Of a stretch of DNA of 64,000 nucleotides, positions 7,439 to 15,016 are shown piece after piece. The position numbers and the translations under genes are program-made. The notes under the pieces were generated by a model that did no database searches, was not told where the DNA came from, and saw only the letters and a program-made list of their open reading frames with translations. The DNA is taken from the NCBI GenBank assembly GCA_028866715.1, contig JAGWHO010000001.1, forward strand, positions 1-64,000. Direction: 5' to 3'. Position 1 is the first letter of the stretch. Each line of letters opens with the position of its first letter. The stretch comes from Microcaldota archaeon. GTDB taxonomy: Archaea > Micrarchaeota > Micrarchaeia > Micrarchaeales > Micrarchaeaceae.

Positions 7439-8116
7439 TTAATGCTTTCGCCTGATGGATGCAGAACCGTACTGGCAGATTTTATTCAAGGGGCAGCCCA
7501 CGCACAGCGGCCTAGTTCTGCAGTAATTTTTCCCTAGCTCCACGAACTGCGCGTGCATGTCCTGGTAAAGGACAAGATCGCGCTTTACCCTCTTTTCGAA
7601 ATAATCCTGCAGCTCGCCGTAAGAGATGTCTTCGCCTATCTTCGGGTTTATCCTGTGCATCGCCCTTTTCGTGTATGCGTCTATAACGAAAATCGGTTTC
7701 TCTGCGGCGTAAAGGATTATGGAATCAGCCGTCTCTTTGCCGATGCCTTTGTAAGAGAGAAGCGCGTCTCTGAGTTCCGTCTTGTCCAATGAGAAGAGCC
7801 TGTCGAGCGTGCCGTACTCTCTCTTTATGGATTTGCATATGCTGAGAAGCCTTTGCGCCTTCTGCCTGTAATATCCGCTGGGCCTTATTATCTTCTCCAG
7901 CGAGCGCCGTTCCGTCTTTGTTATCTTGTCGAGAGATAGGAGCTTTGCTGCCTTGAGCCCGGATATCGCCTTCTCTACATTGGTCCATGTAGTTTGCTGT
8001 GTGAGGATGGCGCCGACCATGATCTCGAATTTCGTCTCTCCCGGCCACCAGTCCAGGAAGCCGAATCTCTTCCTGAGATGCGAGTATATGGCATTAGGAT
8101 CCGACTTGTACACCAT
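7439..8116 (-). CDS. HhH-GPD DNA glycosylase, MagIII/EndoIII-like
   Basis: This base-excision repair glycosylase has 225 aa. Visible parts are LTQQTTWTNVEKA, a helix-hairpin-helix LLSYKGIGKETADSIIL, the catalytic Asp in FVIDAYTKR and a C-terminal iron-sulfur cluster motif C-x5-C-x2-C-x5-C. The residue that is the catalytic Lys in endonuclease III is Glu here (GKETA). That, with the N-terminal WWPGETKFE, points to the monofunctional 3-methyladenine glycosylase MagIII subgroup rather than to a lyase. The start is ATG 8116, preceded by a GTG in frame. It is divergent from the next gene with only a 34-bp shared promoter region. Confidence 0.83.
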   Translation of the reverse strand: MVYKSDPNAIYSHLRKRFGFLDWWPGETKFEIMVGAILTQQTTWTNVEKAISGLKAAKLLSLDKITKTERRSLEKIIRPSGYYRQKAQRLLSICKSIKREYGTLDRLFSLDKTELRDALLSYKGIGKETADSIILYAAEKPIFVIDAYTKRAMHRINPKIGEDISYGELQDYFEKRVKRDLVLYQDMHAQFVELGKNYCRTRPLCVGCPLNKICQYGSASIRRKH

Positions 8117-8150
8117 CACTATAAATGCTCTGGTAAGGATATAATACTTG

Positions 8151-8459
8151 ATGAGACTTAGCAGGGATTACGAAGAGATAGCAAGAATAATAATGAGGAT
8201 AGGAGAGGCGAATGCCTGGAGCGCGGAAGAGTACGTGAGGGATAAAGTTACGATTAAGTCTGTTCTCCTGAAGCTGTATACCGATAATTTACTGGGCAGC
8301 CAGAGCTACCACATAAGATGCGGTGTTGTAGGAAACAAGAATACGCCGCTGAGCCTTATAGAGATTGCTGCGGTAAGAGACGAGAGCCCGATAGTAAAAG
8401 AAGCTGCAAGGAAGGCCCTGATCCAGAGGTTCAGGGTCGATATGAACATCAAGAATTAG
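8151..8459 (+). CDS. Small helical protein of unknown function
   Basis: These 102 residues form an alpha-helical protein ending in VRDESPIVKEAARKALIQRF, which resembles a single HEAT-like helical pair. No catalytic motif, signal peptide or membrane segment is present. I start at ATG 8151 rather than the preceding TTG. The 3' end overlaps the rpl11 stop by four bases on the opposite strand. I do not assign a function. Confidence 0.65.
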   Translation: MRLSRDYEEIARIIMRIGEANAWSAEEYVRDKVTIKSVLLKLYTDNLLGSQSYHIRCGVVGNKNTPLSLIEIAAVRDESPIVKEAARKALIQRFRVDMNIKN

Positions 8460-8923
8460 AGCTTGAGCTCTCCCTTGTTTATCTTGGCGATTACTTCTCT
8501 TGGCTTCTGCCCGTCTATGGTCACTCCCATGCTGTTGCACGTGCCTATGACCTGCTTGACCTTGTCAGCGAGATCCTTTCCGTAGAGAGAGGTCTCCTTC
8601 GCCTTTACCACGTTCTTTATCTGGTCTATCGTTATGTTGCCGACCGTTTCTTCTTTCGTCTTTGCGCCGCTCTGTATGCCCAACTCCTTGAGTATGAGAG
8701 CGCTGGTCGGAGGCGCGCCTATCTCTATCCTGAAGGCCTTAGTCCCAGTGTCAACGAATACGTTTACAGGGATCTTTATTCCTGCGTACTGGCCCGTCTT
8801 CGAGTTTATCTCTGCGATTATGCCGTTGATGTTCACGCCGAGAGGGCCCAGCGCTGGCCCGAACGGCGGACCTCCTGTTGCCTTTCCTCCTTCTACTAAG
8901 CCTGATATCTTTACCTCGCTCAT
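8456..8923 (-). CDS. rpl11: 50S ribosomal protein uL11
   Basis: L11 binds the GTPase-centre region of 23S rRNA. The hallmark N-terminal run VEGGKATGGPPFGPALGPLGVN is clear, followed by the C-terminal rRNA-binding domain ending in GQKPREVIAKINKGEL. Length 155 aa is typical of archaea. It follows spt5 on the same strand with a 14-base gap, a common archaeal pairing, and is probably co-transcribed with it. Confidence 0.97.
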   Translation of the reverse strand: MSEVKISGLVEGGKATGGPPFGPALGPLGVNINGIIAEINSKTGQYAGIKIPVNVFVDTGTKAFRIEIGAPPTSALILKELGIQSGAKTKEETVGNITIDQIKNVVKAKETSLYGKDLADKVKQVIGTCNSMGVTIDGQKPREVIAKINKGELKL

Positions 8924-8937
8924 TCAATCACTTATCG

Positions 8938-9414
8938 TCATTCAGCCTTCTCGGCCTTCTGTATTATCTTTGCAGTGCTCATCTTAGTAGTTATCGGTAT
9001 AGGCACTACCACGTCCTGGAGCTCGACAGTGATGTCGCTCTTGAGGTCGTCTACCTTTAGCACCTTTGCCTTGTAGCCCTTGAACGGTCCGCTCGTGAAT
9101 TCCACGGTATCGCCCTTCTCTATTCCGGCGATCTTGCTCCTTACCTCTATGAGCTTGTTTATCTCTTCCTCGCTCAACGGCTTTGGAAGTATGCCTCGTA
9201 TGTTGTGGCCCTTCGTTATGAACTGCCTGCATGAGACCTCATCTTCCGCCTCGACTATTATGTAGCCGCGGACGCCCTCCACAACAAGTATGGAGTATAT
9301 CGGGAGATTCGCGCTCTGCATCTTGTTCTGCAGCATGTTGGCTGCTATCCTTTCCTGCCCCGAGGTTACCTTCACTACGAAATACAAGGTTATCACATTT
9401 AGAAAGAGACGCAT
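8938..9414 (-). CDS. spt5: Transcription elongation factor Spt5 (NusG homologue)
   Basis: Spt5 clamps RNA polymerase and promotes processivity. The protein has an NGN domain (about 8-95) and a KOW motif around GDTVEFTSGPFKGYKAKV (about 105-125). The C-terminal tail after the KOW domain is charged and slightly longer than usual. ATG 9414 lies about 30 bases downstream of a TATA-like ACTTAATACTTA on this strand, suggesting a leaderless message. A GTG at 9396 is the alternative start. Confidence 0.93.
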   Translation of the reverse strand: MRLFLNVITLYFVVKVTSGQERIAANMLQNKMQSANLPIYSILVVEGVRGYIIVEAEDEVSCRQFITKGHNIRGILPKPLSEEEINKLIEVRSKIAGIEKGDTVEFTSGPFKGYKAKVLKVDDLKSDITVELQDVVVPIPITTKMSTAKIIQKAEKAE

Positions 9415-9477
9415 AGCCCGAGCTATGTCCTATTTCCACTAAGTATTAAGTAGGGAAAGGCTAAAAAGCCTATCTGT

Positions 9478-10245
9478 ATGGCGCGCGGATACGACCTGCT
9501 GGGCAACATAGCGGTTATAGAGCCAATGGGCAGGATTGAAGAGAGGAAAAAGGCCCAGGAGCTAATGAAGACTCATGAGCACATAACCACGGTGCTGGCA
9601 AAGGCTGGCGCAGTATCTGGAAGGTACAGGACGCGCAAGCACAGATATGTGGCAGGCAAGAGGACCAAGATAGCAATCTACAAGGAAAACGGCTGCACAT
9701 TCAAGTTCAACGTAGATACGTCTTTCTTCTCCAACAGGTTGTCGTACGAGCGCTCGAGGATAATGGCTCTTGTGAGGAAGAAAGAAAATGTCATGGTGAT
9801 GTTCGCGGGAGTAGGGCCGTTCGCGATAGAGATAGCAAAGACCCGCAAAGACGCTAATGTTGCCGCTGTGGAGCTGAACAAGAACGCTTACAAGTACATG
9901 CTGGAGAACATAAAGCTGAACAAGGCGCAGAACGTAGTCGCGATAAACTCCGATGTGAAGAAGATACCGCAAAAATACAAGGGCTTCGCTGACAGGGTAG
10001 TAATGCCGATGCCGAAATCGAGCCTGCTGTTCCTAGACCAGGCGTTCATGGTGGCGAAGAAGAGATGCGTGGTGCACATCTATTCCTTTGGCAATTCTGA
10101 AACGGCATCAGATGACGTTTATGGCGCGATAAAGGAGCACGCAAAGAAGAACGGATACAAGGTTAAGCGTCTTCTTGAAAGGACTGTGAGGCCTTACTCC
10201 GCGAAAGAGATAGAGATAGTGATAGACTTCCAGATTTCAAGATGA
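9478..10245 (+). CDS. trm5: Trm5-family tRNA G37 N1-methyltransferase, D1-less
   Basis: This SAM-dependent class I methyltransferase acts at tRNA position 37. The D2 domain begins almost at residue 5 (YDLLGNIAVIEP), followed by a SAM motif MFAGVGPFAIEIAK (about 114), the acidic AAVELN strand and a VVMPMPKS loop where Trm5 usually has MNLPKS. The D1 domain of most archaeal Trm5 enzymes (about 70 residues) is absent. Taw2 enzymes of the wyosine pathway also lack D1, so that role remains possible. I prefer Trm5 because of the PKS loop. Confidence 0.82.
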   Translation: MARGYDLLGNIAVIEPMGRIEERKKAQELMKTHEHITTVLAKAGAVSGRYRTRKHRYVAGKRTKIAIYKENGCTFKFNVDTSFFSNRLSYERSRIMALVRKKENVMVMFAGVGPFAIEIAKTRKDANVAAVELNKNAYKYMLENIKLNKAQNVVAINSDVKKIPQKYKGFADRVVMPMPKSSLLFLDQAFMVAKKRCVVHIYSFGNSETASDDVYGAIKEHAKKNGYKVKRLLERTVRPYSAKEIEIVIDFQISR

Positions 10246-10309
10246 CGACGATGCGATAGGCATAAATACCCGTCTTGACAATCAAAATAGGCGATTAGAA
10301 GGTAGAGAA

Positions 10310-11035
10310 ATGGCGGCCAGCGAGGTAGAGCTTTCTGCCACATACAATGGCGGAGAGCTGAATCTAGAGGAATTTGTCCAGAACGCAACATGGCGAGAGC
10401 TTCTCATGCAGCTCGTTGACACGCATCAGCTTGATCCTTGGAACATAGACCTGTCGAAGATAGTGGACAGCTACATGCACGTCATCAGAAGGATGAAGGT
10501 GCTTGAGCTTCAAGTCCCTGCTAACATAATGCTTGCGGCTTCGATACTTCTCAGGATGAAGAGCGACACGATAAGCGTGTTCGAGCAGCCTCAGGAAGAG
10601 ATTGTTGAGGATGGGATCAGACAGGAACGCGTAATTCCCGAAGTGCCTGCGCTAATGCCGAGGGCGAGGCTCCAGCCGGGAAGAAAGGTCACGCTTGACG
10701 AGCTGATGGAGGCCCTTGGCGACGCGATAAAGATAACCGAGAAGCGCGAGACCATCATAAAGCAGAAGTCCATACCGCTCAACATGATCATAAACAAGGA
10801 CGACATCGACGAGAAGATAGAGAGGGCGTACGGCCTTGTGTCGAAGAACATAGACAAGGAAGGGTATACCACATTCGACAGGGTATCGAGACTCTTCGGG
10901 TCCGAAAGCGCTGTGCTTCTCGACCTTTTCATACCGCTGCTGTTCCTGTCGCATCAGGGCAAGGTGATGCTCATGCAGGAGAATTTCTTCGACGAGATAT
11001 TCATAAAGCTTAACAAGGGTAACGAAAATGCCTGA
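10310..11035 (+). CDS. scpA: Segregation and condensation protein ScpA (kleisin)
   Basis: ScpA is the kleisin that bridges the heads of an SMC dimer in chromosome condensation. The N-terminal ELNLEEFVQNATWRELLMQ and DPWNIDLSKIVDSYM, then ILLRMKSD, and the C-terminal winged helix (SRLFGSESAVLLDLFIPLLFL) match the family. Length 241 aa is normal. Its end overlaps scpB by eight bases, so the two are co-translated. No smc gene is in the window. Confidence 0.92.
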   Translation: MAASEVELSATYNGGELNLEEFVQNATWRELLMQLVDTHQLDPWNIDLSKIVDSYMHVIRRMKVLELQVPANIMLAASILLRMKSDTISVFEQPQEEIVEDGIRQERVIPEVPALMPRARLQPGRKVTLDELMEALGDAIKITEKRETIIKQKSIPLNMIINKDDIDEKIERAYGLVSKNIDKEGYTTFDRVSRLFGSESAVLLDLFIPLLFLSHQGKVMLMQENFFDEIFIKLNKGNENA

Positions 11036-11498
11036 CCAGGAAAAGAACGCGGAATATAAGCTGATTGCCGAGGCGGCGCTGTTCGTGTCTGGAAGAGCCA
11101 TGGGCCCGGACGAGATAGCCGCGGTTCTTGGTGTCGCGTCCGTGGGCTTCGTGAAGAAGATGATGGACGACTTCGTAGAGGAGTACAACGCAAGAAGCAG
11201 CCCTCTCATGATTTCGAAGCTCGGAGACAAGTACACGCTTGGCGTGAAGGAGCAGTATGTGGGAAAGGTCAATCAGCTCGCAGGCACGCCGGACATATCG
11301 AAGAGCTCCCTGCGCATACTCGCATTCATAAGCAAGAACGAGCCAGTGATGCAGAACCAGATAGTCAAGGCCTTCGGCACATCGGCATACGACCACATCC
11401 ACGAACTGCTTGAGAAGGAGTTTATAGCCAGGAAACCTGTCGGGAGAACAAAGAAAGTAGAGACGACCCAGAAGTTCAGGGAGTACTTCAACGTCTAG
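11028..11498 (+). CDS. scpB: Segregation and condensation protein ScpB
   Basis: ScpB dimers bind the ScpA kleisin. Two winged-helix domains are visible: AEAALFVSGRAMGPDEIAAVLGV (about 12-34) and LRILAFISKNEPVMQNQIVKAFG (about 91-113), with the family's closing KPVGRTKKVETTQKFREYF. The 156-aa length is near the archaeal norm. The position immediately after scpA supports the call. Confidence 0.9.
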   Translation: MPDQEKNAEYKLIAEAALFVSGRAMGPDEIAAVLGVASVGFVKKMMDDFVEEYNARSSPLMISKLGDKYTLGVKEQYVGKVNQLAGTPDISKSSLRILAFISKNEPVMQNQIVKAFGTSAYDHIHELLEKEFIARKPVGRTKKVETTQKFREYFNV

Positions 11499-11502
11499 TA
11501 TA

Positions 11503-11868
11503 TCATCCGAGCACGATTACCCTGTTGCTGCCCAGCTCTTCGAATCCCTTGTCCTGCGTCAAGAGGACCTCATCGTGGGCGGTACAGACGCCGTATATCA
11601 TGATGTCGTTATCGCTCAGCATCTTGCCTTTGGCCTTTAGTTGCCTGTAAGAATTTGCTGCAGCCCGGACTGCGGCCTCGTTGGAATGGTGGACTGCGAG
11701 ATTCTGTAGGGCGGGTTCCAGGCGCTCCCTGTTTTTGTATTTCAGTAGTTCATATTCATTTACAAATGTCATCGATAGCTCCGATGGTGGGTACTTGCTT
11801 ACTTCTGCTACGATATTTTCCTTCCCCTCAAGGAAGTCGATTATTACGTTTGTGTCGAGGACTACCAC
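11503..11868 (-). CDS. vapC: PIN-domain toxin, VapC type
   Basis: PIN ribonuclease with VVLDTNVIIDFL at the N terminus, the Glu in FVNEYELLKY, DNDIMIYGVC and TQDKGFEEL as acidic metal-site segments. It starts at GTG 11868, four bases after the antitoxin stop. It is convergent with scpB with a gap of only four bases. The second VapBC pair in this window is not closely similar to the first. Confidence 0.88.
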   Translation of the reverse strand: MVVLDTNVIIDFLEGKENIVAEVSKYPPSELSMTFVNEYELLKYKNRERLEPALQNLAVHHSNEAAVRAAANSYRQLKAKGKMLSDNDIMIYGVCTAHDEVLLTQDKGFEELGSNRVIVLG

Positions 11869-11872
11869 ATTA

Positions 11873-12097
11873 TCACACTGTTTCTGTATTCCTTTCCCTG
11901 TCGCTCTTTATCTGCCTCTTGAAGCGTTCAAGTTCTACAGACTGCGATTGCATGGAGCCTGCGAACTTCAAGAAGTTGCGTTTGGGGCTTGCTGTACTGA
12001 CCAGCTTTAGTATGACATCCGAGAAAGACATGTCCTTGCCCTTCATCCTAGAAAGGGTCTTGTAGGCCACATCAGACAGCGACACAAGTTTGCTCAT
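11873..12097 (-). CDS. vapB: VapB-type antitoxin
   Basis: This 74-aa protein starts MSKLVSLSDVAYKTLSRMKG and continues DMSFSDVILKLV, the DNA-binding pattern of the UPF0330 antitoxins. The basic C-terminal region would wrap the PIN toxin encoded next. I use ATG 12097, since the longer frame has no family similarity. Upstream lies an AT-rich stretch (ATATATGTATAGTATACATAT, about 12107-12127) that contains the palindrome TATGTATAGTATACATA, a plausible operator. Confidence 0.8.
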   Translation of the reverse strand: MSKLVSLSDVAYKTLSRMKGKDMSFSDVILKLVSTASPKRNFLKFAGSMQSQSVELERFKRQIKSDRERNTETV

Positions 12098-12109
12098 TCC
12101 ATCACAGTA

Positions 12110-12126
12110 TATATGTATAGTATACA
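12110..12126. promoter_or_regulatory. Palindrome upstream of the second VapBC pair
   Basis: TATGTATAGTATACATA reads nearly the same on both strands, and it sits about 13-29 bases before the antitoxin ATG. It overlaps the expected TATA/start region, which suits autorepression by the VapBC complex. This role is inferred from position and symmetry only. Confidence 0.5.
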
Positions 12127-12171
12127 TATATTAATCTTTCTACGGCCTACGGCTCTTCAATGACATTTATG

Positions 12172-12705
12172 CTAGTACGAGGGGTTGAACTCTTCTATCC
12201 CTTCCCTCTTGTTGAGATGCAGCGCCGCGACAAAGAGAAGCGACGAGAGCCTGTTAAGATATCTGATTATCTCTGGGTTGATTTTGCTGTCCGAGCTCGC
12301 CGCAACCGCGGAGCGCTCCGCCCTTCTGCATATGGATCTTGCCATATGGAGGCCTGCCGCTCCGGCAGAGCCTCCCGGTAGGACGAACTTCTTGAGTTCT
12401 GGAAGCGTTGCTGATATGGATTCGATCTCTTTCTCCAGATTGGCGACCTTGCTCTTGGCCATCTTGCTCTTTGCCTCATTTCCCGATGCAAGCTCAGCGC
12501 CTATTATGAAGACGTCGTTCTGGACCGATTGGAGCATCTTCGCTATGTGGTCGTCGCTTATTTCAGTCATCGCGAGGCCTATGGCGCTGTTGAGCTCGTC
12601 AGCATCGCCTATCGCAGAGATTATCGCGCTGTCCTTCTTCACCCTACTGCCGCCGAGCAGGCCTGTGGTTCCGCTGTCACCAGTTCCGGTGTAGAATCGA
12701 GGCAT
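12172..12705 (-). CDS. Cob(I)alamin adenosyltransferase, PduO type
   Basis: The enzyme transfers the adenosyl group of ATP to cob(I)alamin, giving coenzyme B12. The ATP-binding N terminus FYTGTGDSGTTGLLGGSRVKKD and DADELNSAIGLA, LPGGSAGAAGLHMARSICRRAER and YLNRLSSLLFVAAL are all family hallmarks. The start is ATG 12705 (177 aa), about 10-15 bases downstream of a TATA-like TTATAAATAGG on this strand. No other cobalamin gene is present, so it probably serves salvage. Confidence 0.92.
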   Translation of the reverse strand: MPRFYTGTGDSGTTGLLGGSRVKKDSAIISAIGDADELNSAIGLAMTEISDDHIAKMLQSVQNDVFIIGAELASGNEAKSKMAKSKVANLEKEIESISATLPELKKFVLPGGSAGAAGLHMARSICRRAERSAVAASSDSKINPEIIRYLNRLSSLLFVAALHLNKREGIEEFNPSY

Positions 12706-12752
12706 GAGAATCCTATTTATAAGTGAATGTGACATTATTTAATCCTATATCA

Positions 12753-12823
12753 GGGCCTGTAGTCGAATGGTAAGACGTCACCTTCACAAGGTAAAGATCC
12801 GGAGTTCGATTCTCCGCAGGCCC
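12753..12823 (+). tRNA. tRNA-Val (CAC)
   Basis: A 71-nt cloverleaf: acceptor GGGCCTG/CAGGCCC is perfect, the anticodon loop TTCACAA gives CAC, and the T arm is CGGAG-TTCGATT-CTCCG. The anticodon stem TCACC/GGTAA has one C-A mismatch. Most of the body is the same as tRNA-Val(GAC) at 1430-1500. No intron is seen. Flanking genes show no sign of an integrated element here. Confidence 0.93.
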
Positions 12824-12837
12824 ATATTAGATTAGAG

Positions 12838-13062
12838 TCAAACCAGCGCTTCCTTCAGAACCTTCATGATATAGTTTTGCCTGTTTCTGCCTTCCTCTTC
12901 CGCTTTCCTGTCTATCTGTTCGACCAGGCTTTTTGGGAGCCGCATGAACACAGGGCGCGTTTGCTCCTTCTGCAGCCTGCGGGCCTCGTCCTCATTCTTA
13001 AGGGCCTCCTCCAAGCTCGCAAATTCCTTGCGCAGCTCTGCCATGTCCTCTTTTATCGTCAT
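12838..13062 (-). CDS. Ribbon-helix-helix antitoxin
   Basis: This 74-aa protein has a charged coiled-coil N-terminal half and a C-terminal ribbon-helix-helix: PVFMRLPKSLVEQIDRKAEE followed by GRNRQNYIMKVL. This inverts the more usual N-terminal RHH arrangement. Its start overlaps the stop of the Doc-like toxin gene upstream (ATGA), so the pair is co-translated with the toxin first. Antitoxin function is inferred from the pairing. Confidence 0.75.
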   Translation of the reverse strand: MTIKEDMAELRKEFASLEEALKNEDEARRLQKEQTRPVFMRLPKSLVEQIDRKAEEEGRNRQNYIMKVLKEALV

Positions 13063-13424
13063 GTTATCGACTCTAATGTTGTTAGCGCTTTTATCAGTTT
13101 TTCTACCTTATTCTTTTGGGCCTTCCCTATTGCTATCTCATTGAGGATTTTCATCATCTTGTTATCGAAATCCGGCTCTTTCTTTAATTCATATCCGTTT
13201 AGTTTCAGAAACTCTACGAAGGCGTAAAACGCGGTTCTTTTGTTTCCGTTGAGAAATGAATGCGCCCTCGGTATCTCGTATAAAAGGGTTGTCGCATAAT
13301 TGAGTTTATCTTCGATATTGCTTGCGGTCTCGATCACGAATTCGAGATTGCTGTTCAGGACAATGCCCCTTTCTCCGAGCTCTTTGTTTATCTCTATTAT
13401 ATCGCCATAGGTCAATCTTTTCAT
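13059..13424 (-). CDS. doc: Fic/Doc family toxin
   Basis: Doc proteins of the Fic fold transfer phosphate (Doc) or nucleotides (Fic) to target proteins. The signature HSFLNGNKRTAFYAF (about residues 54-68) is an intact Fic motif HxFxxGNKRT. Length 121 aa and the N-terminal LTYGDIIEINKEL fit Doc rather than large Fic enzymes. It is encoded before a ribbon-helix-helix partner, the reverse of the Phd-Doc order. The target is not predictable. Confidence 0.87.
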   Translation of the reverse strand: MKRLTYGDIIEINKELGERGIVLNSNLEFVIETASNIEDKLNYATTLLYEIPRAHSFLNGNKRTAFYAFVEFLKLNGYELKKEPDFDNKMMKILNEIAIGKAQKNKVEKLIKALTTLESIT

Positions 13425-13515
13425 ATGTATATCTTATGCTATCAACAGATATATATACCTACCGGGCATAAATAAATAGATTCTCATCGGATAACTCTGT
13501 TATAAAGGAATTCTT

Positions 13516-14277
13516 ATGATAAGCACGTACCTGACAGTGGGGCTCTCGTTCCTGATAGGGCTGTTCATATTCGTCTCGTGGCCAATAGTGCTGCACAGAT
13601 CCACCGGGCCCAGGCGGATGCTCTTCTTCAACTCATTCGCGATAGGCATACTTGTATTCCTGCTCATGGACATATTCGGGGACGTGGCGGGCATCTTCGG
13701 GAGCAGCACGATAACTAACCCGCTCGTGGTGATATTCTTAGCCGGATTTGCGATTGCGTTCCTGTTCTTCGTTATGCCTAAAACGAGCAGAGACCCGGAG
13801 GAGAACCCGAAGAGGACATCCGTGCTAGCTGGCATGGGGATAGGCTTCCAGAACCTCACAGAGGGGCTTGTGTTCGGGTCTGCCGGAGCGGCAGGGCTTC
13901 TCCCGATATACGTGCTTTCGGTGATAGGCTTCGGACTCCAGAATATGACTGAGGGATTCCCGATCGCAGCGCCGCTGGTCGGCCTGAAGCAGAAGCTCGA
14001 CAGGAGGTTCATTGCAGGGGTCTTCGCCCTTGGAGGCGCGCCGACAGTGATAGGGACACTGATAGGCCTTGTATTCTACTCTAACACGTTCATAGTGTTC
14101 TTCGACGCGCTGGCGTGCGCGGCCATACTGTATGTGGTGCTGGTGCTGTTCCACATAAACGTGATAAGGGGCAGCAGGAGCGCTTATGGGATAAAGAGAT
14201 CGATGTGGCTCACCTATATGGGTGTACTGGCAGGGTTCGCTGCCGCGTACGTAGTCAATTATGCGGTAATCGCATGA
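13516..14277 (+). CDS. ZIP-family metal transporter
   Basis: This polytopic membrane protein (about eight helices, 253 aa) of the ZIP family moves divalent metal ions into the cytoplasm. Two signature helices are visible: GIGFQNLTEGLVFGSAG and GFGLQNMTEGFPIAAP. ZIP proteins usually have HNxxEG in the first of these; Gln replaces His in both. This may alter metal preference. The cytoplasmic loop carries RDPEENPKR. The next small gene begins within its stop codon. Confidence 0.85.
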   Translation: MISTYLTVGLSFLIGLFIFVSWPIVLHRSTGPRRMLFFNSFAIGILVFLLMDIFGDVAGIFGSSTITNPLVVIFLAGFAIAFLFFVMPKTSRDPEENPKRTSVLAGMGIGFQNLTEGLVFGSAGAAGLLPIYVLSVIGFGLQNMTEGFPIAAPLVGLKQKLDRRFIAGVFALGGAPTVIGTLIGLVFYSNTFIVFFDALACAAILYVVLVLFHINVIRGSRSAYGIKRSMWLTYMGVLAGFAAAYVVNYAVIA

Positions 14278-14516
14278 TTGAGATGGATGAAACGCGCAGG
14301 CAGAGCATCATTTTCATCGTCGCGCTTCTTGCCATAGGACTTATTATAACGCAGGCTGTCTTCCACGTGACTGTGAACCTGACGTTCGACGATGCGAACT
14401 ACATCTATTACGCGCAGCATATGCCCAACGGCACGCTGTCCCTTCAGGGTTCTCTGCCGCATGCATACAAAACCGGGTTCATAGACGATCCGGCCCAGAG
14501 CGCCTCCGGCGCATAA
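14274..14516 (+). pseudogene. GT-C glycosyltransferase N-terminal remnant (80 aa)
   Basis: The start overlaps the ZIP gene stop as ATGA. The product has one membrane helix (SIIFIVALLAIGLIITQAVF) followed by LTFDDANYIYYAQHMPNG, which resembles LLFFDDAIYQAMGQSLL in the full GT-C enzyme at 59808-61514. After that it ends at a stop without the remaining helices. It is either a decayed glycosyltransferase or a small membrane protein derived from one. The aspartates of the first extracytoplasmic loop are kept. Confidence 0.55.
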
Positions 14517-14563
14517 TGTCTAAAAATATTTGACATTTCAGAGTTTTATCATAAAAAACGATA

Positions 14564-14573
14564 TTTATTTAAA
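14564..14573 (+). promoter_or_regulatory. TATA box of the heat-shock operon
   Basis: TTTATTTAAA lies about 25-30 bases before GTG 14596. The reading frame of the HTH gene stays open through this motif, but translation from the earlier ATG would begin upstream of the promoter. This supports the shorter protein and a leaderless transcript for HTH-grpE-dnaK-dnaJ. Confidence 0.6.
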
Positions 14574-14595
14574 CATATTGCACCATAATAGTAGT

Positions 14596-15012
14596 GTGGA
14601 GCGAATAATCATAAGGTTCGTGGAGCGTCCGGATTCCGATGAACCTGAAGAGATGATAAAGTGGTTCTGCCACGTGTTCGGATTATCTAATGACGATGAC
14701 AACGGCATAGAGGAAGAGATACTCAAGAGCTTCGTCAAGGCAGCGTACCGCGACGAGGGGCTGTCCAGTTCCGAGTTGAAGCTGCACTCAGACATGGCAA
14801 GAAGCACGGTGATATACCACCTGAACAGGTTCATAGATGCAGGGCTTCTGGTCAAGCACGGAAGGAAATACTTCCTAAGAGCGTCGGAGATGTCGAAGGC
14901 CATAGAAGAGATAGAGTATGACATAGAAAGGGAGATGAGGCGCATGCTCGATACTGCGAAGGAATTTGACAGGCTCATGCTGCAAGGATCAAGGAAACAG
15001 AGAAAGAGGTGA
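14596..15012 (+). CDS. Winged-helix regulator heading the grpE-dnaK-dnaJ operon
   Basis: These 138 residues contain a central winged helix, EEILKSFVKAAYRDEGLSSSEL followed by DMARSTVIYHLNRFIDAGLLVKHGRKYFL. That is the ArsR/MarR-like pattern with a clear recognition helix and wing. A long charged C-terminal helix could dimerise. It is the first gene of the chaperone operon, and grpE begins four bases after its stop. I infer that it senses stress and controls its own operon, as HrcA, HspR or Phr do elsewhere, but it belongs to none of these by motif. The start at GTG 14596 is chosen from the TATA position. Confidence 0.75.
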   Translation: MERIIIRFVERPDSDEPEEMIKWFCHVFGLSNDDDNGIEEEILKSFVKAAYRDEGLSSSELKLHSDMARSTVIYHLNRFIDAGLLVKHGRKYFLRASEMSKAIEEIEYDIEREMRRMLDTAKEFDRLMLQGSRKQRKR

Positions 15013-15016
15013 TGCT

